Part shown: piece after piece, positions 26,815 to 35,145 of the stretch
Numbering within the stretch: the first letter of the stretch is position 1
How the letters are laid out: the number at the start of each line of letters is the position of its first letter
Assembly (NCBI GenBank): GCA_903885565.1
Contig: CAISJI010000185.1
Coordinates: 1 to 62,556, forward strand
Origin: an uncultured Planctomycetaceae bacterium
GTDB lineage: Bacteria; Planctomycetota; Planctomycetia; Pirellulales; UBA1268
Reading direction: 5' to 3'
DNA: 62,556 nucleotides
Program-made: the position numbers and the translations under genes
Notes under the pieces: generated by a model
What the model was told of the DNA's origin: nothing
Database searches by the model: none
The model's input: the letters and a program-made list of their open reading frames with translations, nothing else

Positions 26815-27758
26815 TTGAGCTGCGCTCCTTTCGTAACGGCGACCCTCCTCGTCTGGCTGACGTGTGGCGCTGTGCCGATCTGGGGCCGGCGGCGCTGCAG
26901 CCGATGACTTCTGCCCTGCTGGAGGCGGGTGTCTTTTCAAAACCCTATTTCGATCGCCGCGGGCTGTTGGTTGCTTGTGAAGGGCCAAGGATTATTGGGT
27001 TTGCCCATGCGGCTTTTGGCCCCAATGAAGCGCAGACGGCGATCGACACCCAGTGCGGCTCGACGCTGCTGGTGGCCATCGTGCCGCACGCCGAACAGGA
27101 GCAGATCGGGGCGCGGTTGCTTTCGGCTTGCGAAGACTATCTGCGGTTGGCCGGCGCGAGAAGAATTCTGGGGGGCGGTTGTGCCGCGATGCGGAGCTTT
27201 TATCTGGGCCTCTACGGCGGCGCCGATCTGCCAGGAATCCTCGATTCCTCGGCGACGATGCAGGGGATGTTTCGGCGTGCCGGCTACGGAGAGGCCGCGC
27301 GGATATCGGTGCTCCGTCGGACTTTGTCGGGGTTTCGCCCGCCTGTCAACCGGCAGCAACTCTCCATCCGCCGCACCACGCAATTGCGGGTGATCGACGA
27401 GCCAGCTCGGCGCACCTGGTGGGAGGCAGCCACGACGACGGGGGTGGCGCTGCGCCGCTACGACCTGCACTCCGGCGACGGCCAGCTGCTGGGAAGCGCC
27501 ACATTCTGGGACATGCAGCCTTTGGCTGGAGCCTGGGGCCTTTCCGCCAGCGGCCTGTTGCACATCCACATTGATGCGGGGCGGCGGCGGGAGGGGCTGG
27601 CCCACTATCTGCTGGGCGAGGCGCTCTACGATCTCGGCCGCGAAGGGGTGGCGATCGTGGAGACGCAGGCACCGGAGGAAAACCTGCCGGCCCGCGCGCT
27701 CTTCGCCAAGCTCGGGTTTGAGGCAGCTGAGTCGGGCACGCTGTTTTGCAAGGCGTGA
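26811..27758 (+). CDS. Double GNAT-domain acetyltransferase
   Basis: A 315-residue protein with two GNAT-like halves. The first (residues 1-145) begins IELRSFRNGDPPRLADVW, has FAHAAFGPNE and EQIGARLLSACEDYLRLAGA. The second (about 180-315) has LLHIHIDAGRRREGLAHYLL, the R/QxxGxG/A-type acetyl-CoA segment, and ETQAPEENLPARALFAKLGF, the typical GNAT C-terminus. Double GNAT proteins of this length (mycothiol-synthase-like architecture) are common, but the substrate cannot be read from sequence. ATG 26811 overlaps the Rieske stop, so the two genes are coupled. Confidence 0.8.
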   Translation: MIELRSFRNGDPPRLADVWRCADLGPAALQPMTSALLEAGVFSKPYFDRRGLLVACEGPRIIGFAHAAFGPNEAQTAIDTQCGSTLLVAIVPHAEQEQIGARLLSACEDYLRLAGARRILGGGCAAMRSFYLGLYGGADLPGILDSSATMQGMFRRAGYGEAARISVLRRTLSGFRPPVNRQQLSIRRTTQLRVIDEPARRTWWEAATTTGVALRRYDLHSGDGQLLGSATFWDMQPLAGAWGLSASGLLHIHIDAGRRREGLAHYLLGEALYDLGREGVAIVETQAPEENLPARALFAKLGFEAAESGTLFCKA

Positions 27759-27826
27759 GCGCAGGGCATCGGCTGCGGGGCGGCACTGGTTTCGTCACTT
27801 GGTCCGTAGCGGCTCGGTGCTCGTCA

Positions 27827-27901
27827 AGCGTTCGCCGACCCCTCCGCCTCCGTCGAGCGCTTTGCAAGGCGTCTCTCCAGCGATCCCGGATGCGATCTAA
27901 T
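27827..27901 (-). repeat. Stop-codon-bearing dispersed repeat, copy D
   Basis: Seventy-five bases beginning AGCGTTCGCCGACCCCTCCG and ending CCAGCGATCCCGGATGCG then ATCTAAT. It matches 49704-49781 over its whole length and 33971-34012 over the core. The CTA (27897-27899) is the TAG stop of the minus-strand metallopeptidase gene, the same repeat position that gives the hldE stop. Confidence 0.75.
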
Positions 27902-28910
27902 CGTCCGCTGCCGAGAGCGCTTCCACGTGGGCCCGTACGGCAGCGGCGCAGGTGGCTGGGGGGCCTTCATAGTGGGCCAGCCGGGCCGAGAGCGGGGCGG
28001 TCTGGCCGTCGCGCCGCAGGTCGGTGAGATAATCCTGCAGGACGCGGCGGCGGGCGGGGGTGGTGTGGAGCAGCCAGTGCACCCAGCACCAGGCCTCTGC
28101 GTAGTGGTCTTGCGAAAGCTCCCCGGCCGATTGGAGTGACTCCAGCCGCTCCATGTCGATGCGACAGGTGCCCTCGAGAAGTCGGCCGGCGATATGGGCC
28201 ACGTGCTCCCTGTGGACCCCCTGAGCGCCGCGGGGGAGTTCGAAGTATTCGGCGATGCCCTCGTCGAGCCACAGCGGGAGCGTGGGAACCACGGCATGCA
28301 CATAGCCGTGCGTGGTTTCGTGCCGCAGATCCTCGGCGATCCGATCCTGCCAGGCAGCGAACACCGAGAGCGTGGTGTCGGTCTCCACGAAGAAGGCGCG
28401 GCGCACCGGGAAATTTGGGAACTGCCGGGCCGCGAAGGCGTCGTAGCGGGCGGGCTCCTCAAAGAGGTAGAGGTGCACCGGCTCGTCGGAGATTGGCAGC
28501 GCCAACTGCTGGCTCACATCGGCACGCAGCGTTTCCAAATCACGGATCAGGCGGTGCTGGCCGGCCAGCGGAAAATCGGCGTGGATCACGAGCTGTCCGG
28601 CCTGGATCACGGTGCGATCCGGCAGGCCCTCAGAGGTGCTCCATGGCATCGGCGCGGTCAGCGCCGCTGTCTCCAGCAGCGCCGCATTCCAGGCCGGCAC
28701 GGTGGCGATCTGGCGGCAGCCAAGTGCCGCTATGAGAGCGGCCACGATGCCGAGGGCTGCCGACGGAAGCCACGGGGCATGTGAGTGCGGCGGAGCAACG
28801 CTCGCTGTCGACTGTGGAAGCACTCGGTGTCTCTGCCGTTGGGCTACGCGGAAAAAAGAGCTGGATAACGTTTGCCATCGACGGCAGGGCGGGAGGGGGA
28901 GAAGGTGCAT
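27897..28910 (-). CDS. Putative lipoprotein with HExxH metallopeptidase motif (DUF1570-like)
   Basis: About 337 residues. A hydrophobic segment ending AALIAALGC resembles a lipoprotein signal with the Cys as lipidation site, which suggests the real start lies close upstream of it; a GTG about 36 codons before the Cys is an alternative to ATG 28910. The catalytic segment DLRHETTHGYVHAVVPTLPL has HExxH, and LWLDEGIAEYFE, 18 residues later, supplies the third zinc ligand Glu of gluzincins. VHLYLFEEPARYDAFA precedes it. Planctomycetes have many such secreted DUF1570-type proteins of unknown substrate. The gene is 61 bases downstream of the 28972-29991 gene on the same strand and ends inside repeat D. 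Confidence 0.72.
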   Translation of the reverse strand: MHLLPLPPCRRWQTLSSSFFRVAQRQRHRVLPQSTASVAPPHSHAPWLPSAALGIVAALIAALGCRQIATVPAWNAALLETAALTAPMPWSTSEGLPDRTVIQAGQLVIHADFPLAGQHRLIRDLETLRADVSQQLALPISDEPVHLYLFEEPARYDAFAARQFPNFPVRRAFFVETDTTLSVFAAWQDRIAEDLRHETTHGYVHAVVPTLPLWLDEGIAEYFELPRGAQGVHREHVAHIAGRLLEGTCRIDMERLESLQSAGELSQDHYAEAWCWVHWLLHTTPARRRVLQDYLTDLRRDGQTAPLSARLAHYEGPPATCAAAVRAHVEALSAADD

Positions 28911-28971
28911 GCCGGTGGTCCGTGGTGGGCTGTCGTTGGAGACCGGTAGGCGGCTGGGGAAAGCGGGAAGG

Positions 28972-29991
28972 CTAGCGATGCATGCCGGCAGGGCCAAGCC
29001 CACTGGCGGGGGCGTTTTCCAGACGCACGAGCGTCCCCATCAACGCTTCCAGGCTCAGCGGACGCCCCAGGATCGCCCAGGCGCCAGCCCGCAGGGCGGC
29101 CAACGTGGAATCGCCGCGGGGAAACGACTCGATCACGAGAATGGGAAGGCTGGGTTGGTTGGATGACAGGAGTTGCAGCCAAGCCAGGTCCTCCCGGTCG
29201 AGTCGGCCGGCATCCCAGATCACCGTCGAGCCGGTGGCCTCGAGCGGCGGCCTGCCTTCCGTGCGGCGTTGTATGCGTCTGCCGGCCAAACTGAGCAGTT
29301 CGGCCAGTCCCTCCAGATCGAGCAGTCGGCGGGCGGCAAGCACGACAGACGGCGACTCGGGAGGGAGCGTTCTCCCGGGTGCCAACAGCGCCGATTCCAA
29401 GAGGCGTTCTTCCCGCCGGGCCGTGGTGGGGAGCCCGAGTCCGCCGGGGCGGCCAGTATCGAGATCGGCGAGCCAGCGGCCGATCCGGCCGGCGAGGTCG
29501 TGCCAGGAGATCTCCTCGACCCCGGGCAGGGCGGGGCCGCTGCGGCGTCTGCCGTCGCACAGGGACGACCCCACTGAGATCACCGGAACCAGCGGCCAGC
29601 GGGAAGTGAGGAGAATCACATCGTCAAGGCTCCAGCGTCCCGGCCGGTCGGAAGCGAGGAGGATGAGAGTGGGGGCCGCGTTCCAGGGAGTGCCAGCTGC
29701 TGAGTATCCGGGAGAAAAGTCATCCCGGGACTGTTTTCGCGGCGCCCACCGGTCAACCGACGGGGTGCTTGCACGGTCTGCACGCAGCCCATCGTGCGCT
29801 GCCGAGCCCTGTGCAAATCTCTCGCATGCCTGGCGCGGATTTTCCGCAACCACCACCGGCAGCGTTTCCCGGAGCCAAGTATGGGCTAGAGAGAGTTCTG
29901 CCTCTGACGTTGTTCCCACCCACAGCAGCCAGCGTGTTGGGGCGGGGGCGGAGCATGCCGGGGGTGCGGACGCAGGATTCGGTGGTGGCAT
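28972..29991 (-). CDS. Unrecognised protein, receiver-like folds
   Basis: A 339-residue protein starting MPPPNPASAPPACSAP. I do not recognise it. Two regions alternate strand and helix as in response-regulator receivers: RWLLWVGTTSEAELSLAHTW to VISVGSSLCDG, and STVIWDAGRLDREDLAWLQL, LPILVIESFPRGD, LAALRAGAWAILGRPLSLEA. The last block resembles the end of a receiver (A.GA.aflxKP) but Lys is replaced by Arg, and no phosphoacceptor Asp at the usual spot is clear. It may be a pseudo-receiver. A 16-base repeat shared with 13618-13633 lies inside it (29714-29729). The frame is open to 30210, but the upstream part is Pro/Ser-rich and non-coding in character. Confidence 0.5.
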   Translation of the reverse strand: MPPPNPASAPPACSAPAPTRWLLWVGTTSEAELSLAHTWLRETLPVVVAENPRQACERFAQGSAAHDGLRADRASTPSVDRWAPRKQSRDDFSPGYSAAGTPWNAAPTLILLASDRPGRWSLDDVILLTSRWPLVPVISVGSSLCDGRRRSGPALPGVEEISWHDLAGRIGRWLADLDTGRPGGLGLPTTARREERLLESALLAPGRTLPPESPSVVLAARRLLDLEGLAELLSLAGRRIQRRTEGRPPLEATGSTVIWDAGRLDREDLAWLQLLSSNQPSLPILVIESFPRGDSTLAALRAGAWAILGRPLSLEALMGTLVRLENAPASGLGPAGMHR

Positions 29992-30315
29992 GCAGAACCT
30001 CCGGCGCCGTGCCGAGCAATCCTGAACAGGGGAGGGCAGGCTGATGGGGACGGCCAGTCGTGGCAGTGATTGGCAAGAGGAACCGCCAGCGGGTGATCTC
30101 CAGCGGAGGCTACTGCGGCCAGAGGCGCCGGGGCAAGCCGGGTTGACTGCGGCAGCTGGCGGTGTTGGAAAAAGGGCAGGGGTGCGATTTTTCCACAGAT
30201 CGTGAGCCAACGCGGGGTTGACCCGGTTTCGCTCCGGCGGACAATCTCGCTACGGCTGCGTTCAAGGATGGACGCCGGTCGGTGGAGCGGGTGGGTTTGA
30301 GGCAGGAGGCCAATG
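29992..30315. other. Intergenic region with a GGAAAAA/TTTTTCC inverted repeat
   Basis: A 324-base stretch between divergent genes with no supported gene. TGGAAAAA (30166-30173) and TTTTTCCA (30188-30195) form an inverted repeat with a 14-base spacer, like the hairpins at 13615 and 52017. AGGAGG at 30304-30309 is the ribosome site of the MurE-like gene. Promoters for both directions must lie here but I cannot place them with confidence. Confidence 0.5.
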
Positions 30316-31827
30316 ATGAATGACGCCTGGTGGGACGGCAGGGATGAAGCGGAAGGCCTGCGGGCTGGCGGAGTCCGGCTGGGGGAGATTCTTCCCGAAG
30401 CCAGATTTTTGGTCTGCGACGACATCACTGTCCATGGCTGCCACGATGACCCCCGCAGATGTGGCCCCGGCGACCTGTTTGTGGCCCGGTTGACAGCCCA
30501 TGGCGATGGGCACGATCTGGTCGCGCAAGCGCTGAAGCGCGGTGTGGCGGGCGTGGTGGCCGAACGGATGGTGCCGACGTTTGGCACGCCCCTGTGCCTC
30601 GTGCCCGACAGCGCCTGGGCGCAGGCCCGGATCCATCAGGCGTTGGCTGGCGATCCTGCCGCAGGGCTCAAGGTGATCGCGATCACCGGCACCAGCGGCA
30701 AAACCACCACCGCATGGCTCGTCGCTTCAGTGCTGGCGGAGGCCGGCCTGCAGGTGGGCGTGCTCTCCGATCTGGGCTGCCTCGACGCCGATAGCACCGT
30801 CCCCCAACCTGCGGATCTGGAGCAGCCCCGCGAACTGGCGGCCTGGCTGGCCCGGTTGGTGGCCAGCGGCTGCACCCATGCGGTGATTGAGGTATCGAGC
30901 ACCATGCTGGCCAATCGGGCCTTGGCGGGCGTCACCTGCGATACCGTCGTGGTCACAAGCATCGCCACTGCCCATGCCGAGAGCCACGGGACGACGGCGG
31001 CCTACCGGGCCATCAAGGGGCGGATTCTCGAGAGCCTTGCCCCCGATGGGGTGCTGATCGCCAATACCGACGACCAACGCGTCGCCGCCTTGGCGCTGGC
31101 CCGAGCGAAGGCCGCGCCGCGGCGTTCCAGGGCCACGATCACCGTCGGCCTCTCGTCGGGGGCCGATGTCTCTGCCACCCCCGTGGAACGCAGCTTGGGC
31201 GGACAGACCTTTCTGCTGCGCGCCGGTGGCCACATTGCGCCGGTGGCGGTGGCCACGCCGGTGGCCTCGTTTGTCCGCAACAGCCTGGCAGCGGCGGCGG
31301 TGGGCCTGCGGATGGGAGCGGGGCTGGAAGTGATCGCCCGGGGCCTTGAGGCGGCAGGCAGTGTTTCGGGCCGCTTGGAACGCATCTCCCGCGGCCAGGA
31401 CGGACAGGTGTTCATCGATATCCCCACCAGCGGCCACGCCTTGGCCAGCACGCTGGGCAGCTTGCGGCGTCTTACTGCTGGGCGGTTGGTGCTGATTGCC
31501 GACGAGGATCAGGCACGTCGGCTGGGAGGAAAACGCCAGTTTGCCCTGCGGGCGGCCCGCTGGTGCGATGAGTCGCTGGTGGTGCCGGCGGGCGTTCTGG
31601 ATGAGGGGGCGGGGAGCCGCGAGTTGGCCGCGTATGCCCGCATCGACCGACTCCTGTCGCAGGTTGAGCCTCACGACTGCGTGCTCGTTATCGGCTCCCG
31701 GCCGCAGCCTGCGGGCGACCCTGGCGATCCCGGCGAACCGCAGTTTCCGCTGGCCGGCTTGGTCGATTCCTGGCTGCAACTGGCCCACCCGCCGGTGGCG
31801 CCGTTCCGGAGCCGGCGCGTGGCCTGA
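30316..31827 (+). CDS. MurE-like Mur ligase lacking substrate-binding motifs
   Basis: A 503-residue protein with the Mur ligase layout: an N-terminal UDP-binding-like domain (CGPGDLFVARLTAHGDGHDL), the ATP loop ITGTSGKTTTAWLV (about residue 123), EVSSTMLANRALAG, TAHAESHGTTAAYRAIKGRI with the Lys that is carbamylated in MurE, NTDDQRV, and SGRLERISRGQDGQVFID. Compared with true MurE, EVSSHA has become EVSSTM, DYAHTPD has become DIPTSGH, and the DNPR motif that reads the third amino acid is absent. ATP use is plausible; addition of diaminopimelate is doubtful. ATG 30316 is 6 bases after AGGAGG. MurB-like and FtsQ-like genes follow, a dcw-type order. Confidence 0.8.
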   Translation: MNDAWWDGRDEAEGLRAGGVRLGEILPEARFLVCDDITVHGCHDDPRRCGPGDLFVARLTAHGDGHDLVAQALKRGVAGVVAERMVPTFGTPLCLVPDSAWAQARIHQALAGDPAAGLKVIAITGTSGKTTTAWLVASVLAEAGLQVGVLSDLGCLDADSTVPQPADLEQPRELAAWLARLVASGCTHAVIEVSSTMLANRALAGVTCDTVVVTSIATAHAESHGTTAAYRAIKGRILESLAPDGVLIANTDDQRVAALALARAKAAPRRSRATITVGLSSGADVSATPVERSLGGQTFLLRAGGHIAPVAVATPVASFVRNSLAAAAVGLRMGAGLEVIARGLEAAGSVSGRLERISRGQDGQVFIDIPTSGHALASTLGSLRRLTAGRLVLIADEDQARRLGGKRQFALRAARWCDESLVVPAGVLDEGAGSRELAAYARIDRLLSQVEPHDCVLVIGSRPQPAGDPGDPGEPQFPLAGLVDSWLQLAHPPVAPFRSRRVA

Positions 31828-31960
31828 CGGGGAGAAACGGGGGATCGACCGGAACCGACGCAGGCGTCATAGACGTTTCGGGTGCGGCTGAGGCACAATT
31901 TGTCGGGGTAGGCTGAGGTGGCGGACCTTGGCCCAGCAGGCAGCAGAAAGCAGAGCGACG

Positions 31961-32905
31961 ATGAAACGGGTGTTGAAAACAGAACAGAGCGTGCCCGCAA
32001 GCGAGGCGCCGGGCCGCGGCGAGGCGGGAACCCCCTTCGACGATCTGGGCCTCACGGTGGGTACCGGCGAACCGCTCGCCCACCACACCTGGCTGGGAGT
32101 GGGTGGCAAGGCGAAGTATTTCTGCGAGCCGGTCGATCTGGGGGCGTTGGGACGTCTCGTCGCCCGTTGCCACGAGCGGGGCATACCGCTGCGGGTGCTC
32201 GGCGGCGGCTCCAATGTGTTGGTGCCTGCTGACGGATGGGCTGGAATGGTGGTGCGGCTCTCGGCGCCGGCCCTCTGTGCGATCGATGTCAACGGAACGG
32301 TGGTCACTGCCGGTGCTGGGGCCAAGCTGGTGCATGTGGTTTCGGCAGCGGTGCAGGCCGGCCTGTCGGGGCTGGAAATGCTCGTGGGCGTGCCGGGCAC
32401 GGTGGGGGGAGCGCTGGTGGGCAATGCCGGCGGCCGGGGAGGCGCCATTGGCGACTGTGTCCGCGACGTGAGCGTGATGCTTCCTGGCGGAGAGATTGAG
32501 GTGCGCACAGGCGCGGACCTCGCCTTCGGCTCCCGCTGGAGCAATCTCGATGACTGCATCGTGATCGGCTGCCGGCTCGAATTAGACGAAGAAGACCCCG
32601 ATCTGCTCACGAAGCGCATGCAGAAGCGTTGGATCGTGGATCGCTCGGAGCAACCCTCCGGTGTGCGCACCGTCGCGATGATGTTCAAGGATCCTCATGG
32701 CACGAGCGCCGAGTCGCTGGTGTCGCAATCCGGCGCCCGTGATTTCCGCGTGGGCGAGGCGTCCGTCTATCCCGCCCATGCCAATTACCTTGTCGCGCAC
32801 CCCGGCTGCACGAGCGAGGATGTGCGCGAGTTGGTGGAGAAGGTAAGAGCCCGGGTGCGCGAGCGGCTGGGCGTGGAATTGGCGCCCCAAATCGAACTGT
32901 GGTGA
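31961..32905 (+). CDS. MurB-like FAD protein lacking catalytic Ser and Glu
   Basis: A 314-residue protein of the UDP-N-acetylenolpyruvoylglucosamine reductase family. LGVGGKAKYFCEPVD, RVLGGGSNVLVPADG and VGVPGTVGGALVGNAGGRGG form the FAD-binding domain, and HANYLVAHPGCTSEDVRELV the C-terminus of a type II (short) MurB. In MurB, GSxFKNP carries the proton-donating Ser or Cys; here it reads VAMMFKDP with Met about 240. The GAEVSxKHAN block is EASVYPAHAN, so the catalytic Glu is Ser about 268. The Arg of FGYRDS remains (FGSRWS, about 191). FAD binding is likely, reductase activity doubtful. ATG 31961 is chosen; a TTG lies 11 codons upstream. Confidence 0.82.
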   Translation: MKRVLKTEQSVPASEAPGRGEAGTPFDDLGLTVGTGEPLAHHTWLGVGGKAKYFCEPVDLGALGRLVARCHERGIPLRVLGGGSNVLVPADGWAGMVVRLSAPALCAIDVNGTVVTAGAGAKLVHVVSAAVQAGLSGLEMLVGVPGTVGGALVGNAGGRGGAIGDCVRDVSVMLPGGEIEVRTGADLAFGSRWSNLDDCIVIGCRLELDEEDPDLLTKRMQKRWIVDRSEQPSGVRTVAMMFKDPHGTSAESLVSQSGARDFRVGEASVYPAHANYLVAHPGCTSEDVRELVEKVRARVRERLGVELAPQIELW

Positions 32906-32921
32906 GGGTCCCCTGCACGCG

Positions 32922-33872
32922 ATGAACGCACCGTCCCGCCGCAAGCCACCGCCGCTTGAGCCGGTCCCGAGCCAGCGCCCGGTGGCCGATTTTCTCACCG
33001 CGCGTCGGGCTGGCTTGGGGGCCATCGCGGTGGTCTTGCTGGCGATCGGAGCCAGCGCCCTGCTCTGGTCGCGGGTCGCCGAGCGGGTGCATTGGAGCGG
33101 GGGCTACCAGCTGCTCCCCGCCATGGTGGAGGTGCGGGGAGTGGCGCCGTGGGTGAAGGCTGATCTGCGCAGCGAGTCGCTGCGGGCAGCCAGCCTCGAC
33201 CGGGCGCTCCCGCTGGCCGATCCCGATCTTCCCAATCGGCTGGCGCGGGCCTTTGACATGCACCCCTGGGTCAGGCAGGTGGTGCGGGTGGAACTCAAGC
33301 ATCCGGCCGGAGCGGTGGTGGAGGTGGTCTGCCGGGAGCCGGTGGCGATGGTGGGGGTGAAGGGAGGCCTGATGGCGGTGGATGCGGAAGGAGTGGTGCT
33401 TCCCAGCGCCGATTTCACCGCCGAGCTGGCAGCGGGATATCCGCGTGTGTCGGGAGTGGAATCGAGCCCGCAGGGGCCGGAGGGATCGCGCTGGGGGGAT
33501 CCAATGGTGGAGGAGGGGGCCGTGCTGGCGCAGGTGATCGCGCCGGAGTGGCGGGCCCTTGAGTTGGTCGAATGCCGGCCCGTCATGGAACGAGGGGTCA
33601 GGATGTGGGAGCTGGTCGGCTCTGGCGGACGCCTGATCCTGTTCGGTTCGGCGCCAGGCCGTGAGGCGGCAGGCGAGCTGAGCGCTGCCGGCAAGATTGC
33701 CCGGCTGAAGGAATTGGCGGCGTCGGCTGAAACCTCCACCGACCGAATCGATCTGACGGGACTCGACTCCGCGCCACCGGCTGCCACGCAGGGCAATCTG
33801 CCGCCGGACCCGCCCCGACCGGCAAGCCCGGGGGCTGCGCCGCCTGAGCCGCTGGCGATCCCGCAGCGGTAA
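32922..33872 (+). CDS. FtsQ/DivIB-like membrane protein with POTRA domain
   Basis: A 316-residue bitopic protein. A basic, Pro-rich cytoplasmic N-terminus (SRRKPPPLEP) leads to one membrane helix (AGLGAIAVVLLAIGASALLW, about residue 28-50). The extracytoplasmic part has HPWVRQVVRVELKHPAGAVV and EVVCREPVAMVGV, GLMAVDAEGVVLP, which is the beta-alpha-beta pattern of the FtsQ POTRA/beta domain (W..~v.v.r.P..~~v.v.EreP.A.......~vD..G.~). The C-terminus is Pro/Ala-rich and disordered. It starts 16 bases after the MurB-like stop, the same gene order as murB-ftsQ in dcw clusters. FtsQ recruits divisome proteins; planctomycetes are reported to lack FtsZ, so the partner here is an open question. Confidence 0.65.
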   Translation: MNAPSRRKPPPLEPVPSQRPVADFLTARRAGLGAIAVVLLAIGASALLWSRVAERVHWSGGYQLLPAMVEVRGVAPWVKADLRSESLRAASLDRALPLADPDLPNRLARAFDMHPWVRQVVRVELKHPAGAVVEVVCREPVAMVGVKGGLMAVDAEGVVLPSADFTAELAAGYPRVSGVESSPQGPEGSRWGDPMVEEGAVLAQVIAPEWRALELVECRPVMERGVRMWELVGSGGRLILFGSAPGREAAGELSAAGKIARLKELAASAETSTDRIDLTGLDSAPPAATQGNLPPDPPRPASPGAAPPEPLAIPQR

Positions 33873-33970
33873 ATCGCCCTCAACTTCCGTGAGCGTCGGC
33901 TGCGGGGGCAAAAGTCGTGTCGCTGGCGCTTGCGAAGAGCTCAGCAACTGCTTCGCCCCAAGCCCCCGAT

Positions 33971-34012
33971 GCTTCAAGTCGTTCCTCCAGCTATCCGGGA
34001 CGCGCTGTCATC
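33971..34012 (-). repeat. Stop-codon-bearing dispersed repeat, copy F (diverged)
   Basis: GCTTCAAGTCGTTCCTCCAG then CTATCCGGGACGCGCTGTCATC. It aligns to the core of copies D and E (for example TCGTTCCAGCGATCCCGGATGCG). It encodes the last dozen codons and the stop of the minus-strand LysR gene. Confidence 0.55.
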
Positions 34013-34909
34013 CTGGAACAGCTCGCGGCGGGCAGACTCTGAGATCGCCATCACGGCGGGGTGCTTGAGCCGCTTTTCCACGGAGATCGCATAGAAGCGT
34101 TCGCGCACCGACGGCTCGCGGCCCACGACGGCCACACCATACATCCGACGCACATTCTCCTCCACGGCCGTCGGCGCCACGAAGATGCCGCGGCCCATCG
34201 CTCCAAATGCCTTGAGCAGGGCACTGTCACTGAATTCCGCCCGGACCTGGGGGTGGATCTGGTGCTTGTCGAACCACTGCTCAAGTGATCGACGCAGCGC
34301 CGTATTGCTGCAGGGGAGCAGCATCGGCGCTCCGCTGAGCGACCCAGGGAAGCCGCGCCGAATCTTGCGTGCCAGATCGGCCTTGGCGAAGAACGTCACG
34401 CCACAGTCACCGAGCAGGTGGTTGAAGGCTTTCATGCCCGACCGCGGTTGGGAAGGGAAGTCGCTGAGAACGAGGTCGATTTCGTGGAGCGCCAGCTGGG
34501 CCAGCAGGCGGTCGGGATCGCCGTCAATGCAGGTCAGCCGCACCTCCTGGCCGAGATTCAACGTCGGTTCGAGCAACCGCTGCACGATCAGTTTGGGCAG
34601 GGAATCGGCCACGCCCACCACCAACCGCAGCGCGTGCCCGGTGGGGCGGTTGTGCAGCGTGTCTTGTAATTCACGGCCAAGCGAAAAGATCTCATCGGCA
34701 TAGCGGAAGACCACGCGGCCGGTTTCAGTCAGGGCAATCGAACGCCCCGACCGTTCGAAGAGCCGTGCCTTGACAGACCGTTCCAACGCCCTGATCTGGC
34801 CGCTCACCGTCGGCTGCGTCAGGTGGAGCTGACGACAGGCTTTCGTGATACTTCCCGCCCGGGCGGCAGTCCAGAAATAGAGCAGGTGATGGTAGTTGAG
34901 CCAGTTCAT
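33974..34909 (-). CDS. LysR-family regulator, NhaR-like
   Basis: A 311-residue LTTR. The winged helix-turn-helix is at the N-terminus: NYHHLLYFWTAARAGSITKA, LHLTQPTVSGQIRALE, LFERSGRSIALTETG. The NYHHLxYFW start is characteristic of the NhaR subfamily, which controls a Na+/H+ antiporter in E. coli. The effector domain follows (LRLVVGVADSLPKLIVQRLL, IDLVLSDFP). The start ATG 34909 faces the type I secretion genes, with 236 bases between the starts, so it may regulate them (inference). The AT-rich stretch at about 34920-34985 upstream is the likely promoter zone for this gene. The last dozen codons lie in repeat F. Confidence 0.87.
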   Translation of the reverse strand: MNWLNYHHLLYFWTAARAGSITKACRQLHLTQPTVSGQIRALERSVKARLFERSGRSIALTETGRVVFRYADEIFSLGRELQDTLHNRPTGHALRLVVGVADSLPKLIVQRLLEPTLNLGQEVRLTCIDGDPDRLLAQLALHEIDLVLSDFPSQPRSGMKAFNHLLGDCGVTFFAKADLARKIRRGFPGSLSGAPMLLPCSNTALRRSLEQWFDKHQIHPQVRAEFSDSALLKAFGAMGRGIFVAPTAVEENVRRMYGVAVVGREPSVRERFYAISVEKRLKHPAVMAISESARRELFQDDSASRIAGGTT

Positions 34910-35080
34910 AAGGCGCTCCTCAAAATATCGAAAAAACCAATGTGAATATGAGAAACAACCTATTTGTACGATAGAAGATTATGCCCTACAAATGCCGATG
35001 TTAATTCGGTAGGTTGGAGGCACTGGAAGGGGAGCGATGCCTGTCGGGCCCTCTCCGGCGAGTGAGCCATTCGGCTGCAG

Positions 35081-35110
35081 GGAACAAAGCCATGGAGGGC
35101 TTTTTCCGCA
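35081..35110. repeat. GGAAAAAGCCCTCCATGGC-type hairpin
   Basis: AAAGCC-ATGGA-GGGCTTT followed by TTCC. Read on the minus strand, GCGGAAAAAGCCCTCCATGG matches 52015-52034 except for one base. It lies in the leader of the ABC transporter gene and is why I set that start downstream at 35146. Confidence 0.55.
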
Positions 35111-35145
35111 GCCTGCCGTGCCGGCCCGTTTCCTCCGGACTGCCC

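Noticed and set aside
31961-32905. Annotation as an ordinary murB
   Set aside because: The catalytic Ser/Cys and Glu positions are changed, so I kept it as MurB-like without a symbol.
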